DNA of 64,000 nt from Verrucomicrobiaceae bacterium. GTDB lineage: Bacteria > Verrucomicrobiota > Verrucomicrobiia > Verrucomicrobiales > Verrucomicrobiaceae. Location of the stretch: positions 1 through 64,000 of the forward strand of contig CANETF010000003.1 in the NCBI GenBank assembly GCA_947440575.1, read 5' to 3'. The translations under genes were made by a program, and so were the position numbers. Of this stretch, positions 36,094 to 45,500 are shown piece after piece. Under the pieces are notes generated by a model. The model saw only the letters and a program-made list of their open reading frames with translations, did no database searches and was not told the DNA's origin. Position 1 is the stretch's first letter. Each line of letters opens with the position of its first letter.

Positions 36094-36885
36094 TTAACGG
36101 TAGAACCACTGCAGGCCAACAAACGATTTCGCATCGAGTGTATCCGCTGATAGCGGAATTTCGACACCAAAGGTGAGCGCTACATGCTTGGATTTCCCAA
36201 GAACGACTGTCGCACTGAGATCAAGGCGGTCACTCCTCGAATCTCCCTTCGCCAGATTCCATTTCGGCTGATAACTGACGCTGCCCGACCAACTGTGATT
36301 CAACTTCACCACAATCGGCAGCTTGATCTGCAAGGTCTCAACTGTCCTTTGGTCCTTCGGACTTGGCGTGAAGGTGCGTTCCACATTGATCCCCAGGTTC
36401 AATTGCTTGGAGGCATCCCAGCGCAGCGCCGCGATCGGACGCAACTCGAAGAGCCCGTCGCCAAGCGCCACCTCAGAAGCGGTATCAAACCTCCCGTTCA
36501 AACCCAGCCCCAATCGCCACTTCGACGACAGACGACTCACAAATCCAAATCGAAACTCAGCATCGCCCAGACCCGAAAAATCTTCCCCCCCCTCACTGGC
36601 CCATTGCAAGGGAATCTCCGCTTGAATTCCAAATGCCAAGCTTGGATTCAACAAGACGGCTTCGCGCACGTTAACAAAGACTTTGCCTGTGCTGTCTCCT
36701 CCGGAACGGTCTTCATGCTCCCATTGCGTTTGCAGTCGAGGACTCAAAAGAGTCGGATCATTCGCCTGAAGCCAAGACATCCCCGGTTGATGCAGCGTCC
36801 AATTCGCCTCGTGCCCTAATGCCCCATCAGCCAAGACCGGCGAGAGTCCAAGTCCCAACAGTGACAGAGCGCAAAAAACTTTCAC
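36094..36885 (-). CDS. Outer-membrane beta-barrel (transporter-like) protein
   Basis: The protein has 263 residues with a signal peptide (MKVFCALSLLGLGLSPVLADG). The rest is a series of amphipathic strands (VREAVLLNPSLAFGIQAEIPL, FRFGFVSRLSSKWRLGLGLN, QIKLPIVVKLNHSWSGSVSY) ending in the aromatic FVGLQWFYR. This fits a 10-12 strand barrel of the 'transporter' group found in many Gram-negatives. The substrate is unknown. It is in a minus-strand run with DUF2092 and arylsulfatase genes. Confidence 0.75.
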   Translation of the reverse strand: MKVFCALSLLGLGLSPVLADGALGHEANWTLHQPGMSWLQANDPTLLSPRLQTQWEHEDRSGGDSTGKVFVNVREAVLLNPSLAFGIQAEIPLQWASEGGEDFSGLGDAEFRFGFVSRLSSKWRLGLGLNGRFDTASEVALGDGLFELRPIAALRWDASKQLNLGINVERTFTPSPKDQRTVETLQIKLPIVVKLNHSWSGSVSYQPKWNLAKGDSRSDRLDLSATVVLGKSKHVALTFGVEIPLSADTLDAKSFVGLQWFYR

Positions 36886-36906
36886 GACGTGCTCGTCGAT
36901 TCAAAT

Positions 36907-37272
36907 TCAATAGGGCCGAGGCGGCATCACCGGCACTCCAGCAGAAATCGTGCAGCGCGTGTACACCACCTGCCCGTTAATGTAATAGGGGTAATAGTAG
37001 ATCCCACTGCAGTAGTAATAGTTCACGCCGCCAAACGGACGTAGAACGTACCCCGTGGGGAGGCCATACATGTAACGCGCAGGATTCCTCGGATCAAACG
37101 GCCCTCTAGGATCAAACACCCCCCGCGGATCAGCAATCCCTCGTGGATCAGCAACCCCTCGTGGGTTCCCTGGACGCTGCCTCGGCGCTGCCGCCACTTC
37201 CGACACAGTCCCAAACAAACACATTCCCGCCACCAACTGTGGCAGACGACGAAACAAAATCAGATTCTTCAT
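36907..37272 (-). CDS. Small secreted protein with hexapeptide DPRGxx repeats
   Basis: The protein has 121 residues. A hydrophobic N-terminus (LIFRRLPQLVAGMCLFGTVS) acts as signal. Residues about 34-62 are a hexapeptide repeat (RGVADP, RGIADP, RGVFDP, RGPFDP). The C-terminal part is Tyr-rich (GGVNYYYCSGIYYYPYYING) with two Cys. It is not a family I recognise; short Tyr-rich tails of this type occur in small envelope proteins of many bacteria. It lies 21 bases upstream of the barrel gene and is probably in the same transcript. Confidence 0.65.
   Translation of the reverse strand: MKNLILFRRLPQLVAGMCLFGTVSEVAAAPRQRPGNPRGVADPRGIADPRGVFDPRGPFDPRNPARYMYGLPTGYVLRPFGGVNYYYCSGIYYYPYYINGQVVYTRCTISAGVPVMPPRPY
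37091..37162. repeat. Four 18-bp tandem repeats
   Basis: The unit GGATCAgCAAcCCCTCGT and variants occur four times head to tail inside the small secreted protein gene. The two units at 37127-37162 are the most alike. They encode the DPRGxx hexapeptides on the minus strand. Confidence 0.8.
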
Positions 37273-37310
37273 GGCGTATTCAGATTTGAGGGTTTGACGA
37301 CAAAGGACAG

Positions 37311-38066
37311 TTAACGACTTTTCAACATCTGCACTTGGTGGGAGTCGGCTGCCGGACGCTTCGAAAACAACGCCTCAGCCACCGGCACATTCAGCTCCCA
37401 CTTCTTCAACCGGATGTCCCATGTCGGCTGCCCCGACACTCCAGTGAATGTCAGCCGATACCGACGTGGCAGCCCATCCTTCTTCCCCACCCACAAGTCA
37501 CCGCTCATCCCCTCCTGCTCAAAGTGCAGTCGTTCACAACGCGTCCATCCCACCCACTCCGTTCCCGTGACCGTTGCCGAGGTGACATGCAGAAAAAGTT
37601 GCTTCGACAAATCCGCCGATAGCAACTCCGCCACCGGTGGTCTGAATCCGAATTTCTCGTCGATCCGGTCAGCCAAAGCATCTATCGAATCCGCCTTCAC
37701 TCTCTCCATAGCATGATGCTTCTGCTTCGGGTGCATCAAACAAAAAGTCTTCCCATCAAAAACCAGTTCTCGGGTCTGATCCCCCGCTTCCTGAATCACA
37801 TGAAGCCGATTCGGTCTCTTCACTGTGATCTCAATCGGCCCCGCATCAAGCCGCCCCCCAACCCCTAGCGCCGGATCCAGCTTGTGCTGCGCCGTCAGTT
37901 TCACGGTCTGCGCCGCCGCCAGTTTCGAACTCACAGAGGCCGCCAACTCCCTCGCCGCCGGCTCAATCTCGCCATGCGCTAAACTGACCGCGCCAATCCC
38001 CAGTAAGAGACAGCGTCCGACAAATCGGCTTGATGGGTGGATCGGCATACAGGATGAAGTTTTCAT
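37311..38066 (-). CDS. DUF2092-family periplasmic protein
   Basis: I prefer the ATG at 38066 (MKTSSCMPIHPSSRFVGRCL) over an upstream one at 38117, which adds a polar leader before the signal. The product has 251 residues. After the signal (CLLLGIGAVSLAHGE) come strands typical of LolA/LolB-like DUF2092 proteins: QTVKLTAQHKLD, RPNRLHVIQEAGD, ELVFDGKTFCLMHPKQK and GMSGDLWVGKKDGLPRRYRL. This fold binds lipids or hydrophobic ligands in the periplasm. The neighbours (barrels, arylsulfatase) suggest an envelope role; the ligand is unknown. Confidence 0.82.
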   Translation of the reverse strand: MKTSSCMPIHPSSRFVGRCLLLGIGAVSLAHGEIEPAARELAASVSSKLAAAQTVKLTAQHKLDPALGVGGRLDAGPIEITVKRPNRLHVIQEAGDQTRELVFDGKTFCLMHPKQKHHAMERVKADSIDALADRIDEKFGFRPPVAELLSADLSKQLFLHVTSATVTGTEWVGWTRCERLHFEQEGMSGDLWVGKKDGLPRRYRLTFTGVSGQPTWDIRLKKWELNVPVAEALFSKRPAADSHQVQMLKSR

Positions 38067-38131
38067 TGTTCGATTGGGGTGACCGGTTGCTTCCGTTTTC
38101 TGGTTCAGGGTTATCACTTAGCTTCTGCACA

Positions 38132-38881
38132 TCAGGGTTGGTTCATCGCCTTGAGGGCCTTCTGCATGGGTTCCTCAGAGATCTGGATGAGCCCCGTAAA
38201 AGGCCTGTCCATCTCCAAAATCAAAAATATCGCCCCGGCCACAGCCACCGTCGATACCACCAGCGCCAACATCGCCGTCTGATTCGGCGGCGCAAAAATG
38301 CTGAAGCTAAAAAAGATGATCACAAGCCAGCATACCACCACCACCAGCAACGGCAGTGAGATCGAGGACGTCGCCTGCGTCCTCAGCAACGTCCGCAATC
38401 TCCCCAACTCGATCACCTGACCCACCGCCGCCTCCTTCAGGGCCCGCTGCACGTCGTTCGCCGGCACCAAGGATTGAATCGCCATGTACAATCCGTCCCC
38501 CTTCTTCACATCGGGTGACGCATCCCCGTGCGCTGTTGACCAAATTGCCGGGATCGCCTTCTCCATCTCCGCGCTAAATCCCGCCCGAATCGCAGCAGTC
38601 TCTTTTCCATACAGCTCCAAAAGCCGGTCCAAAAACACCAATTCAGACGCCAGTTCAATGACCTCATTCCTCACCGTGTCGTAGGAGTCCTTGGCCGAAC
38701 TCACCAGCAAGCTCAGCAGCAGCGCCGCCATCGTCGCCACCAGCCCCATCGCCAGTTTCACCGTCTCCTTGGTGTCGGCACTAAAATGCTGTTCCGGAAG
38801 CCGCCGCCTCACCAACATGCCCATCCAAATGGCACCCGAAAGACAAACCAGTATGATCGCTGTGGTAACCGACGAGTTCAT
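38132..38881 (-). CDS. Four-helix membrane protein, DUF4239/bestrophin-like
   Basis: The protein has 249 residues. Helices are predicted at about 5-23, 44-64, 174-195 and 203-222, with a soluble helical domain between the second and third pairs (ASELVFLDRLLELYGKETAA). The layout, including VKLAMGLVATMAALLLSLLVSSAKDSYD, matches DUF4239, a family distantly linked to bestrophin channels. It could be an ion channel of the inner membrane; there is no direct evidence. It belongs to the minus-strand envelope cluster. Confidence 0.78.
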   Translation of the reverse strand: MNSSVTTAIILVCLSGAIWMGMLVRRRLPEQHFSADTKETVKLAMGLVATMAALLLSLLVSSAKDSYDTVRNEVIELASELVFLDRLLELYGKETAAIRAGFSAEMEKAIPAIWSTAHGDASPDVKKGDGLYMAIQSLVPANDVQRALKEAAVGQVIELGRLRTLLRTQATSSISLPLLVVVVCWLVIIFFSFSIFAPPNQTAMLALVVSTVAVAGAIFLILEMDRPFTGLIQISEEPMQKALKAMNQP

Positions 38882-38937
38882 TCAAAAAAATCTTTTCAAT
38901 CAATCGCAATCGAAAATGGCACCGCCGCTCCGGATCA

Positions 38938-39744
38938 TCACCGCCCCATCAACCGGGGCGCCACATGATCCCGAATGAAGTCTTTTTTCACATTGTCAAA
39001 ATGGTGCCCCTTGTCCCCGTCTGTCTTGAACGACTCCTCATAAGGCACCGTCACGATCTTCGCCGCATACAACTGCTTCGTCGCCTCCGTGGCTCCTTTC
39101 GGCAGCACAAACCCTTTCACCCCCGCTCCCGCATCCCGGAACTTCCGATCAGCCGTCCCCGAAAGTTTCATCATCGTTCCAACCATGTGGTCATGTGGCG
39201 AGGTAAAAATGTACAACTTCCCTCGCACCCGCTTCAACGCCTCAGTCATGTCATAGTCATGACTGATCGACGTGCCCAACAACACCACGTTTCCCACCTG
39301 ACTTGTCTCTGGCAGCGCCTCGAGCGCAAAGATCGCCTGCGCGGTCCCTGCCGAAAACCCCAGCAACTCCACTGGTGCCCCGGGATACTTCTTCTGATAG
39401 GCCGCAATCGAATCCGCCGACTCCGTCGCCTTAGCTCTTTTGTACTCCACACTCGCAACTTGATCCGACATCAACCCTTTCCCCGTCTCCCACGCCATCA
39501 ACTCACCCGCACCCTTGTAACCCGCCTCCAACATCCCATCCACAACTCCGGCCCCGTAGTTCTTGTCCTTCGTTCCGCCTCCCGCCCCGTCAAAATAAAA
39601 CACGCACCCCCTCGCCAGTCGCTGCGCCCGGTCCTCCTGCTGCTGGCCTGACCACGTCGTGTTCGAGACACAACCCGCTTGAATCAGGGCGATGAACGCA
39701 CTCAATCCAGTATTCCGAAGCATTTTCCAATCAGGCTGTCTCAT
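38938..39744 (-). CDS. Alpha/beta-hydrolase-like lipoprotein
   Basis: The protein has 268 residues. The N-terminus (AFIALIQAGC, Cys25) suggests a lipoprotein signal, though Gln three before the Cys is unusual. The nucleophile elbow is GFSAGT with Ser131. VFYFDGAGGG could form the oxyanion strand, FTSPHDHMVG may hold the acid, and a late His lies in GDKGHHFDN. It looks like an esterase or lipase anchored to a membrane. Next in the transcript order after the arylsulfatase, it may share that enzyme's substrate or work on envelope lipids. Confidence 0.7.
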   Translation of the reverse strand: MRQPDWKMLRNTGLSAFIALIQAGCVSNTTWSGQQQEDRAQRLARGCVFYFDGAGGGTKDKNYGAGVVDGMLEAGYKGAGELMAWETGKGLMSDQVASVEYKRAKATESADSIAAYQKKYPGAPVELLGFSAGTAQAIFALEALPETSQVGNVVLLGTSISHDYDMTEALKRVRGKLYIFTSPHDHMVGTMMKLSGTADRKFRDAGAGVKGFVLPKGATEATKQLYAAKIVTVPYEESFKTDGDKGHHFDNVKKDFIRDHVAPRLMGR

Positions 39745-39787
39745 AGGCTCTATTTAGGGTTGGGTTGTTTGTTCAGCTACCACAAAA

Positions 39788-40417
39788 TCACTTCACCTCA
39801 ATCGTCACCTTCGGAATGCTCCCGGTAAACTTCGACTCCGCTTCACTCCCAAGCGCCTCAACCACCGCCGTCCCAAGGTCAATCCCCACATCCGCCGTCT
39901 CGTCCGCCGAAAAAATCCCACCCTGCGTGTGCGGGATCTTCCCTTCCGCCACCTTCGCACCGTCCACCGACAGCACCCCGTCGCCCCCCTTGCCCGGTCC
40001 GCCCCCTTCATAAGCAAAGTCAAACTGAACCGTCGCCTTGCCTGGCTTCAACTTCTCCGTTCCAGCGATGCTGACACTCTGCAGTCCCAGAAAGTTATAG
40101 GTGTAACTCGGCACCCCATCCTTCAAATACAGCGCCCACCCACCAAACCGGCCTCCCTGACAAAGAATGATCCCATTCCCACCGTTTTCAGGGACCTCAA
40201 CCTCCGCGGTAATCGTCTTCGACCTGTTCTTCACATTGATGAAGGCCGCCTCCATCATGCCTGTCATGCCCTCGGCCAAAGTCAGTGAGGTGCGCTTACC
40301 CATCAAGTCAGGACGGCCCACCATCTCACCCATCATCCGCTCAAAAAACCGATCATCAATCGGCAGCACATGATACTTTTTAGCCTCCACCAGAAATAGG
40401 GCCTGCATCTCCTTCAA
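39788..40417 (-). pseudogene. C-terminal part of the arylsulfatase, separated by an in-frame stop
   Basis: This 209-codon frame is in the same reading frame as the sulfatase upstream (40430-42136), with only a TAG and a few codons between them. It begins LKEMQALFLVEAKKYHVLPID, the usual continuation of large bacterial arylsulfatases. It then forms a beta-sandwich domain (GRFGGWALYLKDGVPSYTYNF) ending TIEVK. No good start codon of its own precedes it, so it is best read as the distal part of one gene, lost from the product unless the stop is read through or is a sequencing error. Confidence 0.75.
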
Positions 40418-40429
40418 CTTCTCAGGGTT

Positions 40430-42136
40430 CTACGACGCCAAATCTTTTGAGCAACTGAAGTCATTCCGAACATCATACAACTCCCACAAATCCGCATCTA
40501 GAGCGCGGCTCGGCAACCGCTCCCACGGCGCCTTATGCACGACCCCGGCCAGCCAGCCATCGTGATAAATGGCTCGATTACCGGCGATCTCAAAATACTG
40601 CGTCTTGTGTCGATCCTCCGCATCGGCCGCCTTGAAGGTCGGAAACAGGCTGGTTCCTTCCATTGGAATTTGTGGAGTCCCATTCACTACTTTCGGCTCA
40701 GGCAAACCCGCTGCTTCAAGGATGGTGGGAGCAACATCGATCACATGACTAAACTGTGACCTCAACTCCCCCTTACCAATGATCCCCTTCGGCCAATGCG
40801 CCACCATTCCATTCCGCGTCCCCCCAAAATTAGACGCCACCTGTTTTGTCCACATGAACGGCGTATTGAAGGCAACCGCCCATCCCGCCGCCATATGAGG
40901 GTAGGTCGCTGGACCACCCCACTGATCGATGCGCTTGAGCATATCTTCCACCTTTTCCTGAACGCCATTGAAGTAGGTGTACTCATTGAACATGCCGTTC
41001 ATCCCCCCCTCCGCGCTCGACCCATTGTCCCCCGCGATGTAGAAGATCAAAGTGTTGTCGAGTTGGCCAATGTCCTCAACCGCCTGCACAACTTGACCGA
41101 TGTGATGATCCGTGTAGTCCAGATAGCCGGCAAATGTTTCGACCTGGGCAGTAAAAAGTCGCTTCTCATCCGCAGACAACTTCTCCCAATCGGCAATCGC
41201 TGCCGGTTTGGATGCCAGTTGGGTACCCTTTGGTACAACACCCAATTCGATTTGCCTCGCCAAGGTCTCCTCTCGAATCTTGTCCCAGCCTTGGTCGAAC
41301 TTCCCCTTCCACTTGGCAATCCAGTCTTGAGGCACGTGATGCGGTGCATGGGTCGCTCCCGGCGCAAAATACACGAAAAACGGTTTCTCAGGCGTCATCG
41401 CCTTCTGGTGCTTCATCCATGCAATCGACTTTTCTGTCATGTCCGCCATGAAGTGATAATTCGGATCATCAGGCAATTCGACAGGGGCCACGCCGTTGTA
41501 GAGATAGGGCGCCCACTGGTTGGTCTCGCCACCAATGAATCCGTAGAATTTGTCAAATCCTTGGCGAGTCGGCCAACGATCAAATGGACCGGAAACGCTG
41601 ACTTCCCAACTGGCGGTCTCATGCCACTTTCCAAAAGCTCCAGTGCTGTATCCGTTCAGACGCAGCATCTCCGCCAGTGGCGCCACCGCATTTGGAATCT
41701 CACCAGTCGCTCCCGGAATGCCGGTCGCCATTTCAGTGATAAAACCCATGTTGCAGGTATGGTGGTTTCGTCCTGACTTCAAAGCCGTCCGCGTGGGCGA
41801 ACAAAGAGCTGTCGTATGAAAGTTGTTATACTTCAGCCCCCCTTTGGCCAACCGATCCAAAGTCGGCGTCGCAATGGGCCCGCCAAAGGTGCTCGTTGCA
41901 CCAAATCCAAGATCGTCGATCAGAACAATGATGACGTTCGGAGCCTCCTTTGGCGCCGTCACCTCAAATCTCGCCGGAGCCTTCACATTCCGAACATCCG
42001 CCTCTGTGTAAACAGGCCGTTCCGGCTGTGCAACCGGCAGTTGAGTCTGGTCAATCGTTTCGGCAGATAGGGAGCTTACTGCCAATACGAACTCAAGCGA
42101 TGCACATCCAATTAAGAGGGAAGCATGAGTTTTCAT
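40430..42136 (-). CDS. Secreted arylsulfatase (large AtsA-like), shortened by an in-frame stop
   Basis: I start at the ATG at 42136 (MKTHASLLIGCASLEFVLAV, a signal peptide), not the one at 42160. The formylglycine site is TALCSPTRTALKSGR with Cys112. NVIIVLIDDLGFGATS and YIAGDNGSSAEGG are metal-binding motifs. The sequence TQWAPYLYNG...FAPGATHAPHHVP is typical of the 750-800 residue arylsulfatases. The frame ends in TAG at 40430-40432 after about 568 residues, though the same frame continues with family-like sequence for 209 more codons. The catalytic domain is complete, but the C-terminal sandwich would be missing. Activity is therefore uncertain. Confidence 0.85.
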   Translation of the reverse strand: MKTHASLLIGCASLEFVLAVSSLSAETIDQTQLPVAQPERPVYTEADVRNVKAPARFEVTAPKEAPNVIIVLIDDLGFGATSTFGGPIATPTLDRLAKGGLKYNNFHTTALCSPTRTALKSGRNHHTCNMGFITEMATGIPGATGEIPNAVAPLAEMLRLNGYSTGAFGKWHETASWEVSVSGPFDRWPTRQGFDKFYGFIGGETNQWAPYLYNGVAPVELPDDPNYHFMADMTEKSIAWMKHQKAMTPEKPFFVYFAPGATHAPHHVPQDWIAKWKGKFDQGWDKIREETLARQIELGVVPKGTQLASKPAAIADWEKLSADEKRLFTAQVETFAGYLDYTDHHIGQVVQAVEDIGQLDNTLIFYIAGDNGSSAEGGMNGMFNEYTYFNGVQEKVEDMLKRIDQWGGPATYPHMAAGWAVAFNTPFMWTKQVASNFGGTRNGMVAHWPKGIIGKGELRSQFSHVIDVAPTILEAAGLPEPKVVNGTPQIPMEGTSLFPTFKAADAEDRHKTQYFEIAGNRAIYHDGWLAGVVHKAPWERLPSRALDADLWELYDVRNDFSCSKDLAS

Positions 42137-42524
42137 AAATTGACTTGTTCGTCTAAGCAATTTCTAGCGTTATTTCTTCAAAGGGAAGCTCTCCTTGAGC
42201 CATTCAGCACCTGGATCTTAGGCTTATGAAACCAGAGCGAGAAACAAAAAAAAGCATAACTTCCTAAGCGATTTTCAAACCATCAGCCAGAGATGTCAAT
42301 TCGCGATTTGAATCTCAACCACAAATCAGAAAAGAACTTATTGATAAGTTTTCATGAACCGCTTTCCCGATCCCATTAATAGACTCGGCAGGCTCCCAGC
42401 CAAAACAATTTCGTTACAACCCTTGAGCAGGTAAAGAAAGGAGGGGGAAATTGGCGATTGGCAGCACAAGGCAGGATGAGCACAGACGCCCCAGAGCTGC
42501 GGCGACAGCTCTTCCTCCACGGCG
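42137..42524. other. AT-richer intergenic region, no gene seen
   Basis: About 390 bases between the start of the arylsulfatase and the 3' end of the helicase gene. It is visibly richer in A and T than its surroundings, with runs such as AAACAAAAAAAAG near 42243. It should contain the promoter for the minus-strand envelope cluster, but I find no clear consensus, hairpin or reading frame. Confidence 0.55.
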
Positions 42525-45500
42525 CTAGCCAACCCTTACCAATCGCTGGGCCCTCAAAAACAGCAAATCCATGCGAATCTGCACCTCCATCAACCCCGTC
42601 AGCTTAGCCACCGCCCGCCGATATAACGCCAACTGTGGCGCATATCCCGCCGCCTTTTCCTGCAGAGCCTCTTCATCCGCAGCCTCATCCGTTTTGAAAT
42701 CCAAAAGCTGTCCTGCCACCACCCTGCCGTCGTCGTCACACTCCAGTACCACCCGGTCAAATACCCCCGACACCCAGGACCCTCCGTCAATGAAATCAAA
42801 TGGCTTCTCACGCCAAAGAATCGCCTTTCTCCCCGGTCTCCCCAGCGCCTCCTGGCCCACAGCACTCTCCAGCAAAGGCAGCACCAGTTCCAAGGCTCGA
42901 TCCGACACAACTTCACCGCTTATTACCCTGCCACTCTCCTCCCACCGCTCCATCAGCGTTTCGATCGCCATCCCCTTTTCCCACCACTCCACCTCAGCAA
43001 GCATCTCATGCACCCGCGACCCCAGATGCCGCCCCATGTCACGCCCCGGCGAAAACAAGACCTTCCCAGGAATCCGAAACGCCTCCTCCCCTGACGGCGT
43101 CACGCGCCGTTGTGACACCTGATTTCGCTTCACCAATTCCCCAAGCGACACCGTTTCACCATCAACCACCTCTACCGACTCGGTCACTTCCAATAACTCT
43201 TTCGCCTCATACCATCCCACATCGCCCGTCTCCCACTCCAGCAAAACCGCCTCTCCTCCCACTTCAATCTCCGCCGCCTCTCCACTCACCAATCGCCGCC
43301 GCAAAAACAACTCCTCCTTCATCGCCTTCGGACTCGCAGGTGGCTTTGAGGCAATGAAATACAATCCCCGCTTCGCCCGCGTCATCGCCACATACAATCG
43401 GCACAGCGACTCAAATCCCGCCTTCTCCCGCGTTTCCTCCGCCTCTTCCATCAGCACCTCATCCAGCACTGCATAAATCTTGTCCGGCGCCTGCATCACC
43501 CATCTCGTCTCTCCTCGGTCCCGACTCACAATCAACGATCGCCTCTTCACACTGTCCATCCCAGACCCACCCAAATCCGGCAAAATCACCACATCAAACT
43601 CCAACCCCTTGGACTTGTGCACCGTCATCACCTGCACCGCCTCCCCCGCACCCAACTGACTCACCGTCCACTCCCTCGCCCCATCCAAGAACAAATCCAC
43701 ATCCCGGCTCCCACTCTCATCAAATCCTCCCGCAAAATCCAGCAACTGCTCCACCCGCCGCTGATGAAACGCATCCAGCACCACTCCGCCTCGCCGCATC
43801 GTCTCCGTCAACCCCATCACAAATGCCGCAAACCCCTTCTCAAACACCTCTCTTCCAGCCATCACCCCAGCTGCCCTCACTGACTCTTTTGTCCCTCCAA
43901 GCACCACTCCCAACGGTGTCATCAACAAATGCTCCAAGGCCATCTGATCCCCCGGATGCGCCGCCAATTGCAACAGCGACAAATACGCCAACGTCACCGC
44001 ATTGTCCGTCGCGGGTTGAATCGTCGAATCCGTCACCACATTCATCCCCGTCAAAGCCCTCAGCACCCCGGTAAAAGCCGCCGCTTTCTTGTTCGATCGC
44101 ACCAAGACCGCGCAACTCAGCCCACGCCCCAGCGGATCGATCTCCCTCAGCAATGCCGCCGTCGCCCGCTGCACCGCATTCGCTTCCACCACTCCCTCCT
44201 CAACTTCTTCATCCTCTCCTTCACCGCCCCCCTTCTCTCCCTCCAACGTCGATAACAACCGCACACATCCCGTCAACTCAGGCCTGCCCGCCTCATGCGC
44301 CGAAAATGCCCATTCCTTCGTCGCGCCAGGCAACAACACTTCCAAGCCCGCCCGATCCTCAAACACCGCATTCACCGCATTCAACACCGGCTGCGCACTG
44401 CGATACGACTTCGCCAGCGTACTCACATGAATCCCTCCCGGATCCGTTTCCGTCGCCGGCCTCACCCGCTTCAATTCATTGAACAACCCTGGTTCCGCCT
44501 GCCGCCAGACATAGATCGACTGCTTGATGTCACCCACCGCAAAAAAACTCCGCGTCCCCTCCGGATCTTGAATCACCTCCTCCACCAACCGCTGCGTCAC
44601 TCGCCACTGCCGGAAACTCGTGTCCTGAAACTCATCCAGCATCCAGTGATCAAATCGCCCATCCAACCGAAACCAAAGATCCTCCTGCGGCCAACTCGAT
44701 CCCCCATCTCCCGCCCGATCCTGAATCAACCGCGGAATGTCCCCAAAAGACAAATGCCCCTGCCCCCTCACCTGCCGCTGATACCGCTGCTCATACCCCT
44801 CCAAGAACCCCGCTAACCCCACCGTGCGATGCGCCCGCACCAACAACTCCCTCCTCACCAGCAAACCCGCCAGCGCCACCCACGCCTCCGCCGCCGCGCC
44901 ACTCACCATCACCTTCTTGCGATACCACATCACCTCCGCCCCACCCCCTCGCAACCCCGCCCAACTCTCCCCCGACTTCGCCAAAAACGACTTCACTGTC
45001 TTCGGTAGCGGAGCCGCTGGTTGCACCTCCATCACTTCCAAACAGAGCGACTCCAATGCCTCTCTTCCCGACGGCGTCGTCGCCGGAAACGCATCCCTCA
45101 ATGCCACCGCCGCCTTTCGCAAAATCTCACTCGTCACCACCTCCCCGGTCAAAAAATCCGCCCCCCAGACCATCGCCGGATTCCCCCACACTTCAGCTCC
45201 TCGACTCCCCGTCCACAACTCATGATTCTCCCTCACCCACAACCGCAGCGTCTCCTCCATCCGCTTCTCCTCATTCCCAAAACTCGCCTGCTTCACCGAC
45301 TCCAAAAGCAGCCGCGTCGCCTCTCCATCTCCAGAGTCATGCAAATCATCCAGCAACGCATCCAGCGTTTGCTCCTGCATCAAATTCGCCTCCGTCTCGT
45401 CCATCACCGAAGCATTGGCAGGCAATCCCAATTCCAATGGGAAACACGTCGCAATCGAAGCAAAAAAACTATCCAGCGTCCCCAACCTCAGTCGATGCAT

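Noticed and set aside
37091-37162. 18-bp tandem repeats as a CRISPR array
   Set aside because: The units are adjacent without spacers and encode a hexapeptide repeat inside a gene.
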